From contig MU867097.1 of assembly GCA_033725935.1 (NCBI GenBank), positions 186,001-250,000 of the forward strand: 64,000 bases of DNA. Reading direction: 5' to 3'. This DNA comes from Cladorrhinum sp. PSN259 (lineage: Eukaryota > Ascomycota > Sordariomycetes > Sordariales > Podosporaceae). Positions within the stretch are counted from its first letter, which is position 1. The number at the start of each line of letters is the position of its first letter. Below the pieces are notes generated by a model that searched no databases, was not told the origin of the DNA, and saw only the letters and a program-made list of their open reading frames with translations. Both the position numbers and the translations under genes were made by a program. Positions 32,828 through 42,910 of the stretch are shown here, in pieces.

Positions 32828-34828
32828 TCAACCACCCTTAACCTTCTTCTCCGCCTCACCATCCTTCTGCTCCTGAAACTGATAAAGCGGCCTCAGCGTC
32901 ACCCCCTTCCGCCACAAAACATACCGCTTAAACCACCAAGGCAACACCTCCTTGAGCTGATACTTGGCGAACTTGCCAGTAGGCACAGCAAAGACATAAT
33001 CCAACTCCTCTAAAGTCCTCTGTTTGGTCTCCGGTACCCAAAAGAAAATCATGACAAACGCCACAACGTTGAAACCCGCATACAATCCAAAAGCTCCCAC
33101 AACACCCAGCGAATCCAGCAGGAAGGGGAAAGTCATTCCCAACACCGAAGCCCAAAACAAGCAAGTTGCAACCGAGAATCCCATGCCCACTTCACGATGA
33201 GACAAGGGGAAGACTTCAGCGCTGTAGGTGAATGGGACAGGACCTTCTCCTGGTGAGTAAAATGCTCCGAAAAGGTAAACGAATAGTGCGACGAGTGCAG
33301 TACGCGCAGTACCCTGTTCCATCAGAGTACACAGACCCGCAGCCAGAAGAGTCCACGTCATCTGTGGGAAGGTAAAGAGTAAAAGTGATCGTCGACCAAA
33401 AGTGTCAATCGTCCAGAAAGCAGGGAAGGCAAACAACCAATTGACGAGACCGAAACCGAATGACGCCAACAAGGCCTGGAAATCAGACTGTCCAGCATCT
33501 TTGAACACTGTTGTGGAATAAAAGGCGATAATGTTGATTCCGCACATTTGCTGGGCAATCATGACAGTGAAAGCTGCAAGTGTGGCTCTCCGCACGCGAG
33601 GGATGGTGAAGAGTTCGCCGAATCGTTGAGCGTAAGTGCTATTTCTGAGGAGTTGCGTTTCGAGTTCCAGCTGAGAGTGAATGTAAAAAATATCTCTAGC
33701 GACTTGCAGTTTGTTATGGCGAAGCTTGGCCATTGATTTCCAGGCCTCTGCGTAGCGGTTCTTCTTCATCAACCATCTTGGGGATTCTGGACACAAGTAG
33801 ATGAGACAGAGCAGAGGAACTGCAGGGATGAAGGGAGCTCCCAACATCAATCGCCAGTTGATCTTTGGATCCACGTTCCAAACCGCCAGGTTGAATGCAG
33901 TTCCTAAAAAGATACCGAAAGCCGTCCACATTTCTATAAAATGTTAGCATCTAATCAAACGCTGTTGGAGGAGTAAAACCTACGCCACGACATGACGAGC
34001 GCACCACGTATGGCGGCGGGCGAATTCTCAGCTGCATAAATAGGCACAGTCGAAGCCTTAACACCCATGCCAATACCCATCAACAACCGACAAGCAAGTT
34101 GCTGTGGCCATGAATGACAGAAAGCGGATCCAATCACAGGCCAGAGACAGAAATGAGCAGAGAAAAAAATAACACCACGGCGACCCCAAAGATTGTTGAT
34201 AGGATCAGAAATCCAGCATCCAATAAAAGCGCTGCCAATATATGGGCCGGCATTTACCAGACCCAAAAGCAATCGTGACCGTGTGCTGCTATCATCAATG
34301 CCATACACCTTGGGGAAGAAAATGTTGGCACCATTGGTTCCTGTCTGATCCCAACCTTGGACGGCAGCACCGATGGAGCAGGTTGCAATTGTAAGGAACA
34401 GTCTCATGGGCATCCGCCATTTGTGTTCGACCTCGAAGTGAAGTGCATCCTTTTCTTCTTGTGTGAGGGCTTCTTCTCCGGAGAAGTTTTCAAAGTTGTC
34501 AGGGTTCTGGGCTACTAGAGCTCCCTTTCGAAGGAGGGCGGTATGTTCTACCAGACCCTTTTCCTGGGCGAACTGTTCAACACGACTCATGAGTTCATCA
34601 CGAGGGATGCCTTCGAGAGGGTTGCGGATCTTGGCCGCGAGATTGGTGTTGAGATCGACATGGCTCTTGTTGGAGATTCCCTTCTCCAGATGATCTCCGT
34701 GGACACCACCCTTGGAATCGCTGCTGTACGAACGTTAGATAACGCTCCAACACCACCGCAAAAAGCTGTTATTCATACCTTGTATCATTACCAGCACGGA
34801 CAGCATCCGAGCTTGGACTATCCGCCAT
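32828..34828 (-). CDS. MFS sugar porter family transporter
   Basis: Twelve-TM sugar:proton symporter-type protein of the plasma membrane. Exons 34828-34779, 34723-33984 and 33933-32828 join in frame to 631 residues. The N-terminal 110 residues are a long hydrophilic tail with RNPLEGIPRDELMSRVE, then TM1 begins near RMPMRLFLTIATCSIGAAVQ. Family motifs are present: NNLWGRRGVIF (motif A), MGIGMGVKASTVPIYAAE (the PESPR/PxYxxE region), YLCPESPRWLMKK, QQMCGINIIAFYST, and C-terminal FWVPETKQRTLEELDYVF. Introns have GTATGA and GTAGGT donors, the second joining MSWQMWTAFG. The start at 34828 gives MADSPSSDAVRAG. The exact sugar cannot be told; the long N-tail group has been annotated variously as general sugar or polyol transporters. 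The leader upstream is GC-rich. Confidence 0.92.
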
Positions 34829-36476
34829 TGTGTCCGATCGTGTGTATGCACCTGCACAGAAAACAAGATGAAGGGGAAGAGTGACAGAGAGTGATACACG
34901 GGGAAATCCAGGGTCTTAATATCTGGAACACTACACGCAGGTGGCTGGCGCTGAGTGACCGTCAGTCCCCATCTTTCCCCCCGCAGTAGAGGCACCGGCC
35001 GGTGCAACCCGCCATGTGAGAATGGCACGGATGGCAAAGATGGGGATGGCTGAACTGGGTGGTGATCGACCCTTCGCCAAGACCGGATACGTCCCTCTGT
35101 CTCTCGCATTTCAGGGTTGAGTCCCTGCCCCATCAATTGACGTTGAGGTTCAAGTCGTTATCGGACAAATTGGGAACCGAGGATTGCGGTCAGATCTGTG
35201 CAATGGTGTGAAAGCAGGGTTTTTGCTCCCCCGCATTTGCCTTCGATTGCGGTTGCTGATCCTTCGACGTGACCCTGTCCTGCCTTTGTTTTCCAGGTTG
35301 CATGGTTGTTGTGTACTTGTCGTTCCTGACGTTTCTTTCCAATTCAAATTTGACTTTCAGGGGAGATGACAATCTCAGAAATGGTTGTTCCCGGTACTGG
35401 TATTCTTTGGAACCCGGTTGAATGGTGGTGAGTTGCTGACTCGGTTTTTTTTTTTTTTTTTTTTTTGAGAGGGGTCGTCAAGATCTGAGATCATCTCGAT
35501 GAATAAACATTCATCAAACGAAACATTAAAAAGCGGCAGTCGGCAACCGTTAAGCCACGAGCCTTGGCAATCTACTTGCCGGGGGGTGTGGTGCGGCATC
35601 TCGTTCCGTTTCCTTGGCTGACGCTTGCCACCATTATCAAGCATTTGGGCGCTTCTTGGACGGAGGATCAAGCAGTCACAAGCATCGGAAAGTGGGGGAG
35701 ATCGGACCGATGTGTGGTGCTTCGGTGCGTGAAATATTGAAAAAGGAATCCGAGTATTTGCAGCAGGATTATGATGCTAGATAATTGTATCGCCCTCGAA
35801 GGAAGTAATTGTGAGATGTGTGACACTGGATGAATAAAGTGCAGTGGTGGAACCAAAAGGCGGGAGGTATCTCGGCAAGGAAACTGCAACATGGCAACCA
35901 ACTGGGGATAACGGGCGGAGCCCCTCCAGATTCGGGTTGTGGATGGCATCGGATATTTTGACTTTGCAGATGCAGTCACTGGCAGTGAGTTGGCTCCTTC
36001 CAATTCAGGTCATCTGCTTGAGAATCATCAGACGCATCTTCCCCGCAAAGGATTTCACCGCTGTGTGAGACGCCGCTGACGCGCAGTAAAATGACCCTAC
36101 GTTGATGATCCGTGGTTGGAGGGTGTATTCAATTATTTTCTGCATTCACTCACCTGCATATGAACACAGCATATCCGTTTCTCAACAGTACCACCTCAAT
36201 GCCAACATTCACTCACTCAACCGTTCCACGGGGGGTGTTCCGGCTCCGTTTTGTCTCTCGCCTCATTACTACCATGGCCACATACCAAGTGGGTATTCTC
36301 CAGGTATCCTCGGTGAGCTTACATCTGGAAATCATGAGCCGAACATTTGAATTTCAAAAACAGACGTTTAACCAACACCCCTTCCATTTGCTCACTTCCT
36401 TGCTGCCGCTCCTAAGCGATCACCATCAGCTCTGAATCCGCTCCACATGATCTCGAGCTATCAACCCCCCAAAATA
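34829..36476. other. 1.6 kb spacer with 20-nt poly-T
   Basis: Upstream of the sugar porter and downstream of the M24 gene. It holds an uninterrupted T run at about 35446-35466. No frame is protein-like on either strand. Confidence 0.6.
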
Positions 36477-38034
36477 TTAGAGCTCGTCATCTCTGCTTCC
36501 CTTTGATCGTACCACGTGAAACCTCTCCTGCCTCCCATAAGCCCACTCCCACTCATTTCCCCCAAAATGTACAATGTCCTCCTCCAGGGGAAACTGCAAC
36601 GTCACGTTCCTCTCCGGCACAAAATGCTCAACCATCAGTTCAACACTGTAGTACATGTGTGGCAGAAGTGGAATATCTCCCAGAACAGGCACACCATCCT
36701 GCAGGTTTGTCATTCCTTCATGCCAAGAGTCAGCATCACACGTGAACAGCAAGAAGGAAGGGGAAAACAACATACCAATCAATGTTCCCGCCGAATGTCC
36801 CCAATCCCCAATAGGATGACTATACACCCTCCCCCTAATCCCCGCCTTCTTCATATCATCCAAAGATTTCTTCAGAATTTCGTTTCCAGTCTTGCCAATC
36901 TTCATGTTGCCCTTCACGATATCCTGCGCTTTATTTCCCTTCTTCAAACCTTCTCTCAGTCCCTCGGGTACATCCTTCTCTCCAGGTCGCAAGACATATC
37001 CCAAGTGCTGCGTATCGGTGTTCATACCCAGTGCCGTGACGCCAAAATCGACGTGCAGTAGATCCCCGTACTGAATCACGTTTTTATTATCGTCCGGCCC
37101 AAAGAACCCCTTCTCATCAACAATGGTAACACTCGGCTGGAACCAGGTCCCGTACTTTAATTCCTGTAATCGTTCCCTCATCCACCATTCTACATCCTCG
37201 GTCGTAGTCTTGCCCGGCTCTATGACAGACTCGCTGAAGGCTTCGTGTATGACGCTCCAAGCAGTCTCTTGTAACCTTTTATACCATCCCTTCCTTGAGT
37301 GGCAAGAAGGCATGGTGGCCACGTACTCGACCGCAACCATCGGTTCCGTAACCAACTTTGTTTTGACCGAATCACTCAATCCGGTTTTAACCAAGTCATA
37401 CTCGCCTGCGTGCAGACCGGAGGCAAAAGCAATTTCGGGGTGGTTGTTCACTGCAATTCTTTTGAGGGAGTGTTGCTGTTCTTTCAAGATTTTGTTCAAG
37501 GCAGGCCATAATGAAGGAGTATTATCCACGTATTTTATGACGGGGTGCGTAAGATTGTGAGCGAGGAATAAAATGGTCGTGCGGCGGCGGGCCGAGAATT
37601 CGGTGGAGGATTTTAGGGACCAGAATGTGGTGTCTTCTGCGTATTCTTTTTGAGAGATCTGAATATAAAGAAATTTGTCAGTTAATCTATGACGATGATG
37701 AGAGGAGGGGGAAAAGGCAGGTAAGTGGGAAAGGGAGGAAGAGGGAGGGGGAACTGACAAGCCAGGCATCTACGTTATATTTTTTGAGGATGTTTGGTAT
37801 ATTAGACATACGAGCCGCAGTCCATTCATCTTGTATTTTTGCTTGTTCCCTCAAAGAAGGAAGCGGTTGTGGTTTCGGTAGTGAGTGCGGATGGTGATTG
37901 ACACTGATGGTTTCTGATGAGGAGGAGGAGACAAGAAGCGGCTGTTGATGATGATGTTGTTGTTCTTGGTTAATAACTGGTGCGCGCGATGCCAGTGTGA
38001 GACTCGCCAAAGTGAGGTATATAACCGCCTTCAT
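36477..38034 (-). CDS. M24 metallopeptidase-fold protein with signal peptide and C-terminal DDEL
   Basis: Creatinase/aminopeptidase-P/methionine-aminopeptidase fold. Exons 38034-37759, 37658-36776 and 36715-36477 give 465 residues. Residues 1-16 (MKAVIYLTLASLTLAS) are a clear signal peptide. The linker is His/Gln/Ser-rich, then TAARMSNIPNILKKYNVDAWL begins the N-domain. The pita-bread domain shows likely metal ligands in order: HVDFGV (Asp), MNTDTQHLG (Asp), DWGHSAGTLIG (His), SVELMVEH (Glu) and FPLEEDIVHFGG (Glu). The chain ends SRDDEL, which resembles a KDEL-family ER retrieval signal. The second intron (36775-36716, donor GTATGT, branch CTGAC) is 60 nt, in phase and free of stops, so retention would give a 485-residue form. 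Substrate is unknown; an Xaa-Pro peptidase or a non-peptidase binding role are both possible. Confidence 0.88.
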
Positions 38035-38790
38035 ATTGTTCTAAGAATGTCAAAGGAGTGTATGACTAAAAAAAAAAAAAGAAAAAAGAAAAGCAAGGTT
38101 ACATAGGATATAAAAAAAATGTAAAGGTAACAGGTTTGTGGACGATTTAACGACGCTGCAACGCCAGCTTAAGTGTATGTACATGTACATGTAAACCCCG
38201 CAGCCCCCTTCCCCTCCCCTCTCCGACACAGCACCCGGGGAGGGGTCCGTCCGGCCGGCCGCCGGGAAGGATCACATCGTACCTGAAAATCTACAAGGCT
38301 GATCACCCAATGCATCATCAGTAAGCAGGGCATTCGAACATGAAGCCATCACGACGATGAGAAAGAAAAGCACATCAAAAATCACATGAGCAGGCTTAAT
38401 GATCAACCCTTGTGTGGAGGAGTACAAAAGCGACCGCCTCGGCCGACTTGGCGCCGGACGCAAACAAGCTTCCAACCGGATACCACGACGGAGCGGGAAC
38501 GATGCGGACGGTGCGGCTACCTAAAGGGCGCCCGATATGGCGTGAGATAAACCAAGTAGAACTACGGATACTGAGACTGGGTTCGGTTAATCGGAAAACC
38601 TGCATGTGTTTCCCCTCAAATCGCTACTAGTGTAGAATACCGAAATGGGGGGTCATATATAAAATGCAACTCCAAAAACAACCGGTTTCCCTCGTCCCGG
38701 CTACTCTTTAACCATCACCTTATCTTTTGTACAGCAACAGCAACATCACCATCCGTCTGCCTCCTGCCACAGAAACGACTGCCAGCCAAA
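38035..38790. other. divergent promoter region, M24 / alpha-beta hydrolase
   Basis: Holds A-rich runs near 38069-38120 and a GC-rich patch near 38220-38270. A TATATAA box at about 38656-38662 lies 130 bp before the plus-strand hydrolase start. No gene seen. Confidence 0.5.
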
Positions 38791-39738
38791 ATGCCATCCT
38801 CCCCAATAACCCTCGACCGCGACTACGCAGCCGCCATAGCGCCCTACGCTTCTTACGTCCCTCCCGTCCCAACAGACGCTCGTTCCCTACGTCTCCAAAA
38901 TGACATGGCAATCCAGGCGGTGCTTTCAACCTTTCCCGCTCCCGAATCCGACGTGACGGAGACTACCATCCCTTATGCTTCCAAAGACTCAACCAAACTC
39001 AAGCTGCACAAATTCACTACTTCCGGTCAAAACCCCAACGGTGGTTGCATTCTCTATACCCACGGCGGCGGTCTCGTTTCTGGGTCCGTCCCTGGTTTTC
39101 GGAAAGACATCATCCGGTATGCATTCGAGACACGACTGCCCATCTACGCACCGGCATACCGGTTGGCTCCCGAGCATCCATTCCCTACTCCGTTGGAGGA
39201 TGTGTACGCGGCATTGGAGTACCTTCGTGATCATGCCAAAGAAGAAGGGATTGACCCAAGCAAGATAGCAATCATGGGAATTAGTGCTGGCGGTGGGATT
39301 GGAGCGGGAGTAGCGCTCATGGCTCGTGATAAAGGATTCTCGCCGCCTGTCAGGAAGCTGGTCCTCATCTACCCCATGCTAGATGACAGGACCAAGTTGG
39401 GCGCTGATCATCCGTTGAACGAACACTTGACATGGACGACAAAGAAGAATGAGATTGGTTGGAGTTCCTATCTCGCCGGAAAGGAGGCATCCGAGTACGC
39501 AGCTCCAGCGAGAGCAAAGGACGTGAGCGGGTTGCCAAAAACGTATATCGACGTTGGAGGCGTGGATTTATTCAAGGACGAGGCGATAGCTTTTGCAGCG
39601 AGGTTGGTGGCTGCGAATGTTGAGACGGAGTTCCATTTGTATCCGGGTGTCCCTCATGCGTGGGAGTGGATTGGCGTTGCAGCGCCTGTGACGAAGAAGG
39701 CGATACAGAATCGGGTTTGGGCTCTCACCAGTCTGTAA
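38791..39738 (+). CDS. alpha/beta hydrolase, HSL/lipase-GDXG family esterase
   Basis: Single-exon cytosolic-type carboxylesterase of 315 residues with no signal peptide. The oxyanion loop HGGG is at 91-94, and AYRLAPEHPFP (122-132) is the block that follows it in hormone-sensitive-lipase relatives. The nucleophile is Ser165 in GISAGG. The acid is expected in VGGVDLFKDEA, and the base His in GVPHAWE near residue 290. The family hydrolyses short acyl esters of varied natural and foreign compounds; the real substrate is unknown. The ATG at 38791 follows a good CAAAATGCC context. It ends only 60 bp from the end of the convergent hydrolase gene. Confidence 0.93.
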   Translation: MPSSPITLDRDYAAAIAPYASYVPPVPTDARSLRLQNDMAIQAVLSTFPAPESDVTETTIPYASKDSTKLKLHKFTTSGQNPNGGCILYTHGGGLVSGSVPGFRKDIIRYAFETRLPIYAPAYRLAPEHPFPTPLEDVYAALEYLRDHAKEEGIDPSKIAIMGISAGGGIGAGVALMARDKGFSPPVRKLVLIYPMLDDRTKLGADHPLNEHLTWTTKKNEIGWSSYLAGKEASEYAAPARAKDVSGLPKTYIDVGGVDLFKDEAIAFAARLVAANVETEFHLYPGVPHAWEWIGVAAPVTKKAIQNRVWALTSL

Positions 39739-39798
39739 AGGGATGTAAAGATACGCTTTGTTGAAATGCAATTTCGCTGATGAAACTGATATAAACTC

Positions 39799-41170
39799 TC
39801 ATCTTATGCCCGTGTCTCCCAAGAGAAACCCGGCGTATGCCTGAATGGCATCTCTGAGTGTACGGCCGTTCTTACCCTGCCAGAAGTGAGTGGCACTTGA
39901 AACTTCGTGTGCGCGAAACTGAGAGTCTGTGATGGTTTCTAACCGTGATGCCCATTGTCGTAACTTCTTGGCTGATACAAAGTTGTCACGGTCTCCGTAA
40001 ATGGCCAAAGTTGGGTTCTGAACGAGTTTGGTCTCTGCCTCCGCTGAGACTGGCTGAGTGGAATGGACATCATCTGCCTGAGTAGCAGTCTTGGTCCTGG
40101 CTGGGAGTTGATTCCACAACTTCTTTGCCATGTTGGATAAAGGAGTTGGCAAGGACATTGTCGTAAGATTCCTGACCACGCCCTGCAAAGGAGAGACCAA
40201 CAGGTATGCCGGTCGGTATACAGTTCGGTTTGGAACTGGATGTAAGTGATCAACAACTTCACCAGGCTGTCCCTTAGGCGCTCTCTTCTGCCCCTTTTTG
40301 GTCTTTGCCATGAGCTCCTCAATTCCGTGGCGTATTCTCTCTTCAAGATCTACCGAGAGCGGTCGATGTGAGTCATGGCTCTTTCGGGTGCTCTCATCAC
40401 CGCCAACCCTCAAATTGAGAGATTTTCGAGGAGACGTAGGTCTTTGTCGGTCCACAGCAGCTGCTCTCGCGCTGGCCAACACTGTGTTCTGCATATCTGC
40501 AAGGTGTTCTGCTCGCAGTCGAATTTCAGCAGCCGGAGAACCACAGACAGGAGCTTCGAATCCGGCAAGAATCGTCTCCAAAAATGGAAGCTGGGTAGTC
40601 ACCATGGACCCGTACGAATACCCGCCAAGGAGCATGACGGGGATTTCCTCGGCTGGATTCGGCGTTGGAGGATGTATCCGGATCTTGGCCGGACTCTCGT
40701 CATCAATCTCCACTTCATCCTCGCGGACAGCGGTGTCAGTCCGTCGAAGAGTAATTCGCCTGAACGGATCTAAGAAATGAACGTAATGTGCCAGAAACCC
40801 GACCACGGACATGTAATCTGCTCGCTCGGCTTTTGATGTCCAAGATGTTCTACCCGCTGAGCCATGAGAGCCTCTACAAAATGGATTAGAATATGAGACC
40901 AGGGGTAGCGCAGAACGTCTCAGACCTGAAGTTGAACGTCGCAACGAGAAACCCAATGCGCAATAATGTCGCTGCCGCGATATCGACCACCGCATCGTCG
41001 TAAGATCCCCCGAGGGGTCCATAAGGATGAGCAAAGATAGCTGCATGTTTCTTCCATGCTGGCGAGTTAGGAGATGGCTTTAAGGATTCTGGGTGGTAGA
41101 CGCGACAGTCAATCGGGATGCCGTCGTGAAGGCTTGGCACCGTGAAGGTGATGCTTGGTTCTGGTAACAT
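39799..41170 (-). CDS. alpha/beta hydrolase-fold protein with long mid-chain insert
   Basis: Two exons, 41170-40926 and 40873-39799, give 439 residues. The first 80 residues show the early hydrolase strands: IDCRVYHPESL, KHAAIFAHPYGPLGGSYDD (the HPxGP oxyanion region) and LVATFNFRGSHGSAGRTSW across the splice. The nucleophile elbow is GYSYGS at about residue 205. A basic Arg/Ser-rich insert of around 130 residues follows, including a KKGQKRAPKGQ patch. The C-terminal part has NPTLAIYGDRDNFVSAKKL (acid Asp) and ATHFWQG (base His). This is a conserved fungal family without assigned substrate as far as I know. The donor is GTCTGA, somewhat atypical, but the join restores NFRGSHG. The first ATG is at 41170. 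Confidence 0.88.
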
Positions 41171-42910
41171 GTTTTCGGTGTGAGGATTGAGGGTTCTCTC
41201 TCTGGCTGCTTTACGCAATAATAAAACGGCCGTCTACCACTCAGACCGGAGCTTGTCGCACAATCATCGCCCCGTGTCCGTCGGAATACTCGAAGGCATA
41301 CACGTAATCATGGAATTTTATCAAGGTTGGTTGTTGGGACCGAAGATAACTCAAGCTTTTCTGAATCTCGTGGTGGATCTCGGCGGCTGTTGGACCGACG
41401 AATCACAGCACGTTTGATGACGCATCCTTGCTTGCAATCAATAAAAGGAATTCGATGCTTTGTTGCTCTTGGAGCTGGAAAATATCAACATAATCTGCTT
41501 CCTTGACTTTCTTCGAGAATTGAAAAATATGCAGGAACAAGTGGTCCGGCCTCGTGGGATTCTTGAAGATCTCGGTCGTTCCCAACCTGACGGCACTACT
41601 GCAGTCGTGGTTTGTCCATATTTTATGCACCCCGCAGCACATCTGGTTCCCCTCGTTCCTGATTCGCATGACAAAGCGGCATAACCTCCCAGGTCTCCTT
41701 CTCAATCACCAGAGCCCAACAGTTGGGTGTCGATGGATGCAGGGCAAGAGAGCGGTGAAGTTTCCCCAGATTTGACCCCTGCAGGGAAACCCCTCCCACT
41801 GAAAGTTTGGCATGTGAGAGCGATCTTGGCATACGAACTCGTCCATGTCGCATCTCAATACGGAAGATCGAGAATCCGCAACACTGACTCGAGACTTTGA
41901 CGGCTTTTGAGTAAACAGGCCCGACCTTGATGAACTGACTCAGGCAAAGCAATTTCATCCCAACTGCGGCAATGGGAAGGGGTGGATGTTTAAGCGATGG
42001 TAACCCTCGATGCCATGTTACGTCTTCACTCGGAGAGAATGTCTCGGGTTTCCTTTCTCGGCTACACACAAAGAAAAATCATTGGGATGCTCGCTTCGAG
42101 GGCGTCAAGTAGTCAGGTATTGGGACGAAATTGCCCGAGAAGATGTGCCTGAATCTCGATGGTTCAGGTCATCGAACTGCCCAAATGTAACCTTTCTCGG
42201 AAATACTACCACGGTGATATAGCCAAAAACTGGTCTTTGGGATGACAATCACAAGTCAGAAAACAAGAAGCAAGACAACTGAATACACGCACATGAAAGA
42301 AAGCTTGAACCTCGAGACGCGAGGACAAGTGCTGATTGGATTGCAGGGGACAGTGGGGCGGGCCGCTGACCCCGGAAAATAACACATGGCTGGGGTCAGC
42401 TGCGCTTCCCCCACGCCTTTTCCTTTGTCACTGTGCATTTCCGCTGAAGTCGCGACGTTTCTCATTGGAGCACCCCGCCATATTGATCCTTGTCAGCTCA
42501 ACAACATTCTCCTTGATTGAGACATTGGGAGCCCTCGTCAGGTGTCCTCTGGCCTCCATGCCCAAAATGATCACCACACCTCCTGTTTTTTCCCTATTGC
42601 TATTGCGCTTATTATTGTTACTCTTAATTTCAGGCTCATTCATGGTTTCCTAATATAAAACTCACTCAAAAGACGACAGCCAGTCCGACGCCAACCATCG
42701 ACCATCCAAAGCTACGTCACATGCCGTAAGGTCGACCGTTGTGTGGAATCCCAACGGGCGCGCCGTTTCCCCTATGTTAGACTGAGGGACACCGAGAGAC
42801 CCTGAATAACGAGTCCATTCATCTTTCTGCAATCCTGTGTTTCTTTGGGTTTGGTCGTCGCAGGAGAGTCCCGAGTTCCTTCCTCGTCTGCTGACCTCGA
42901 AATCTCCGCA
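41171..42910. other. 1.7 kb divergent spacer, hydrolase / patatin lipase
   Basis: Two minus-strand frames (41403-41705 and 41623-42069) are open but show no domain or codon pattern I recognise and are not annotated as genes. The region should hold both promoters and possibly a leader intron of the lipase gene. Confidence 0.5.

Noticed and set aside
41403..42069. Two minus-strand frames that could be exons of one gene
   Set aside because: No splice chain joins them into a recognisable protein and neither has conserved motifs. Protein similarity search would be decisive.
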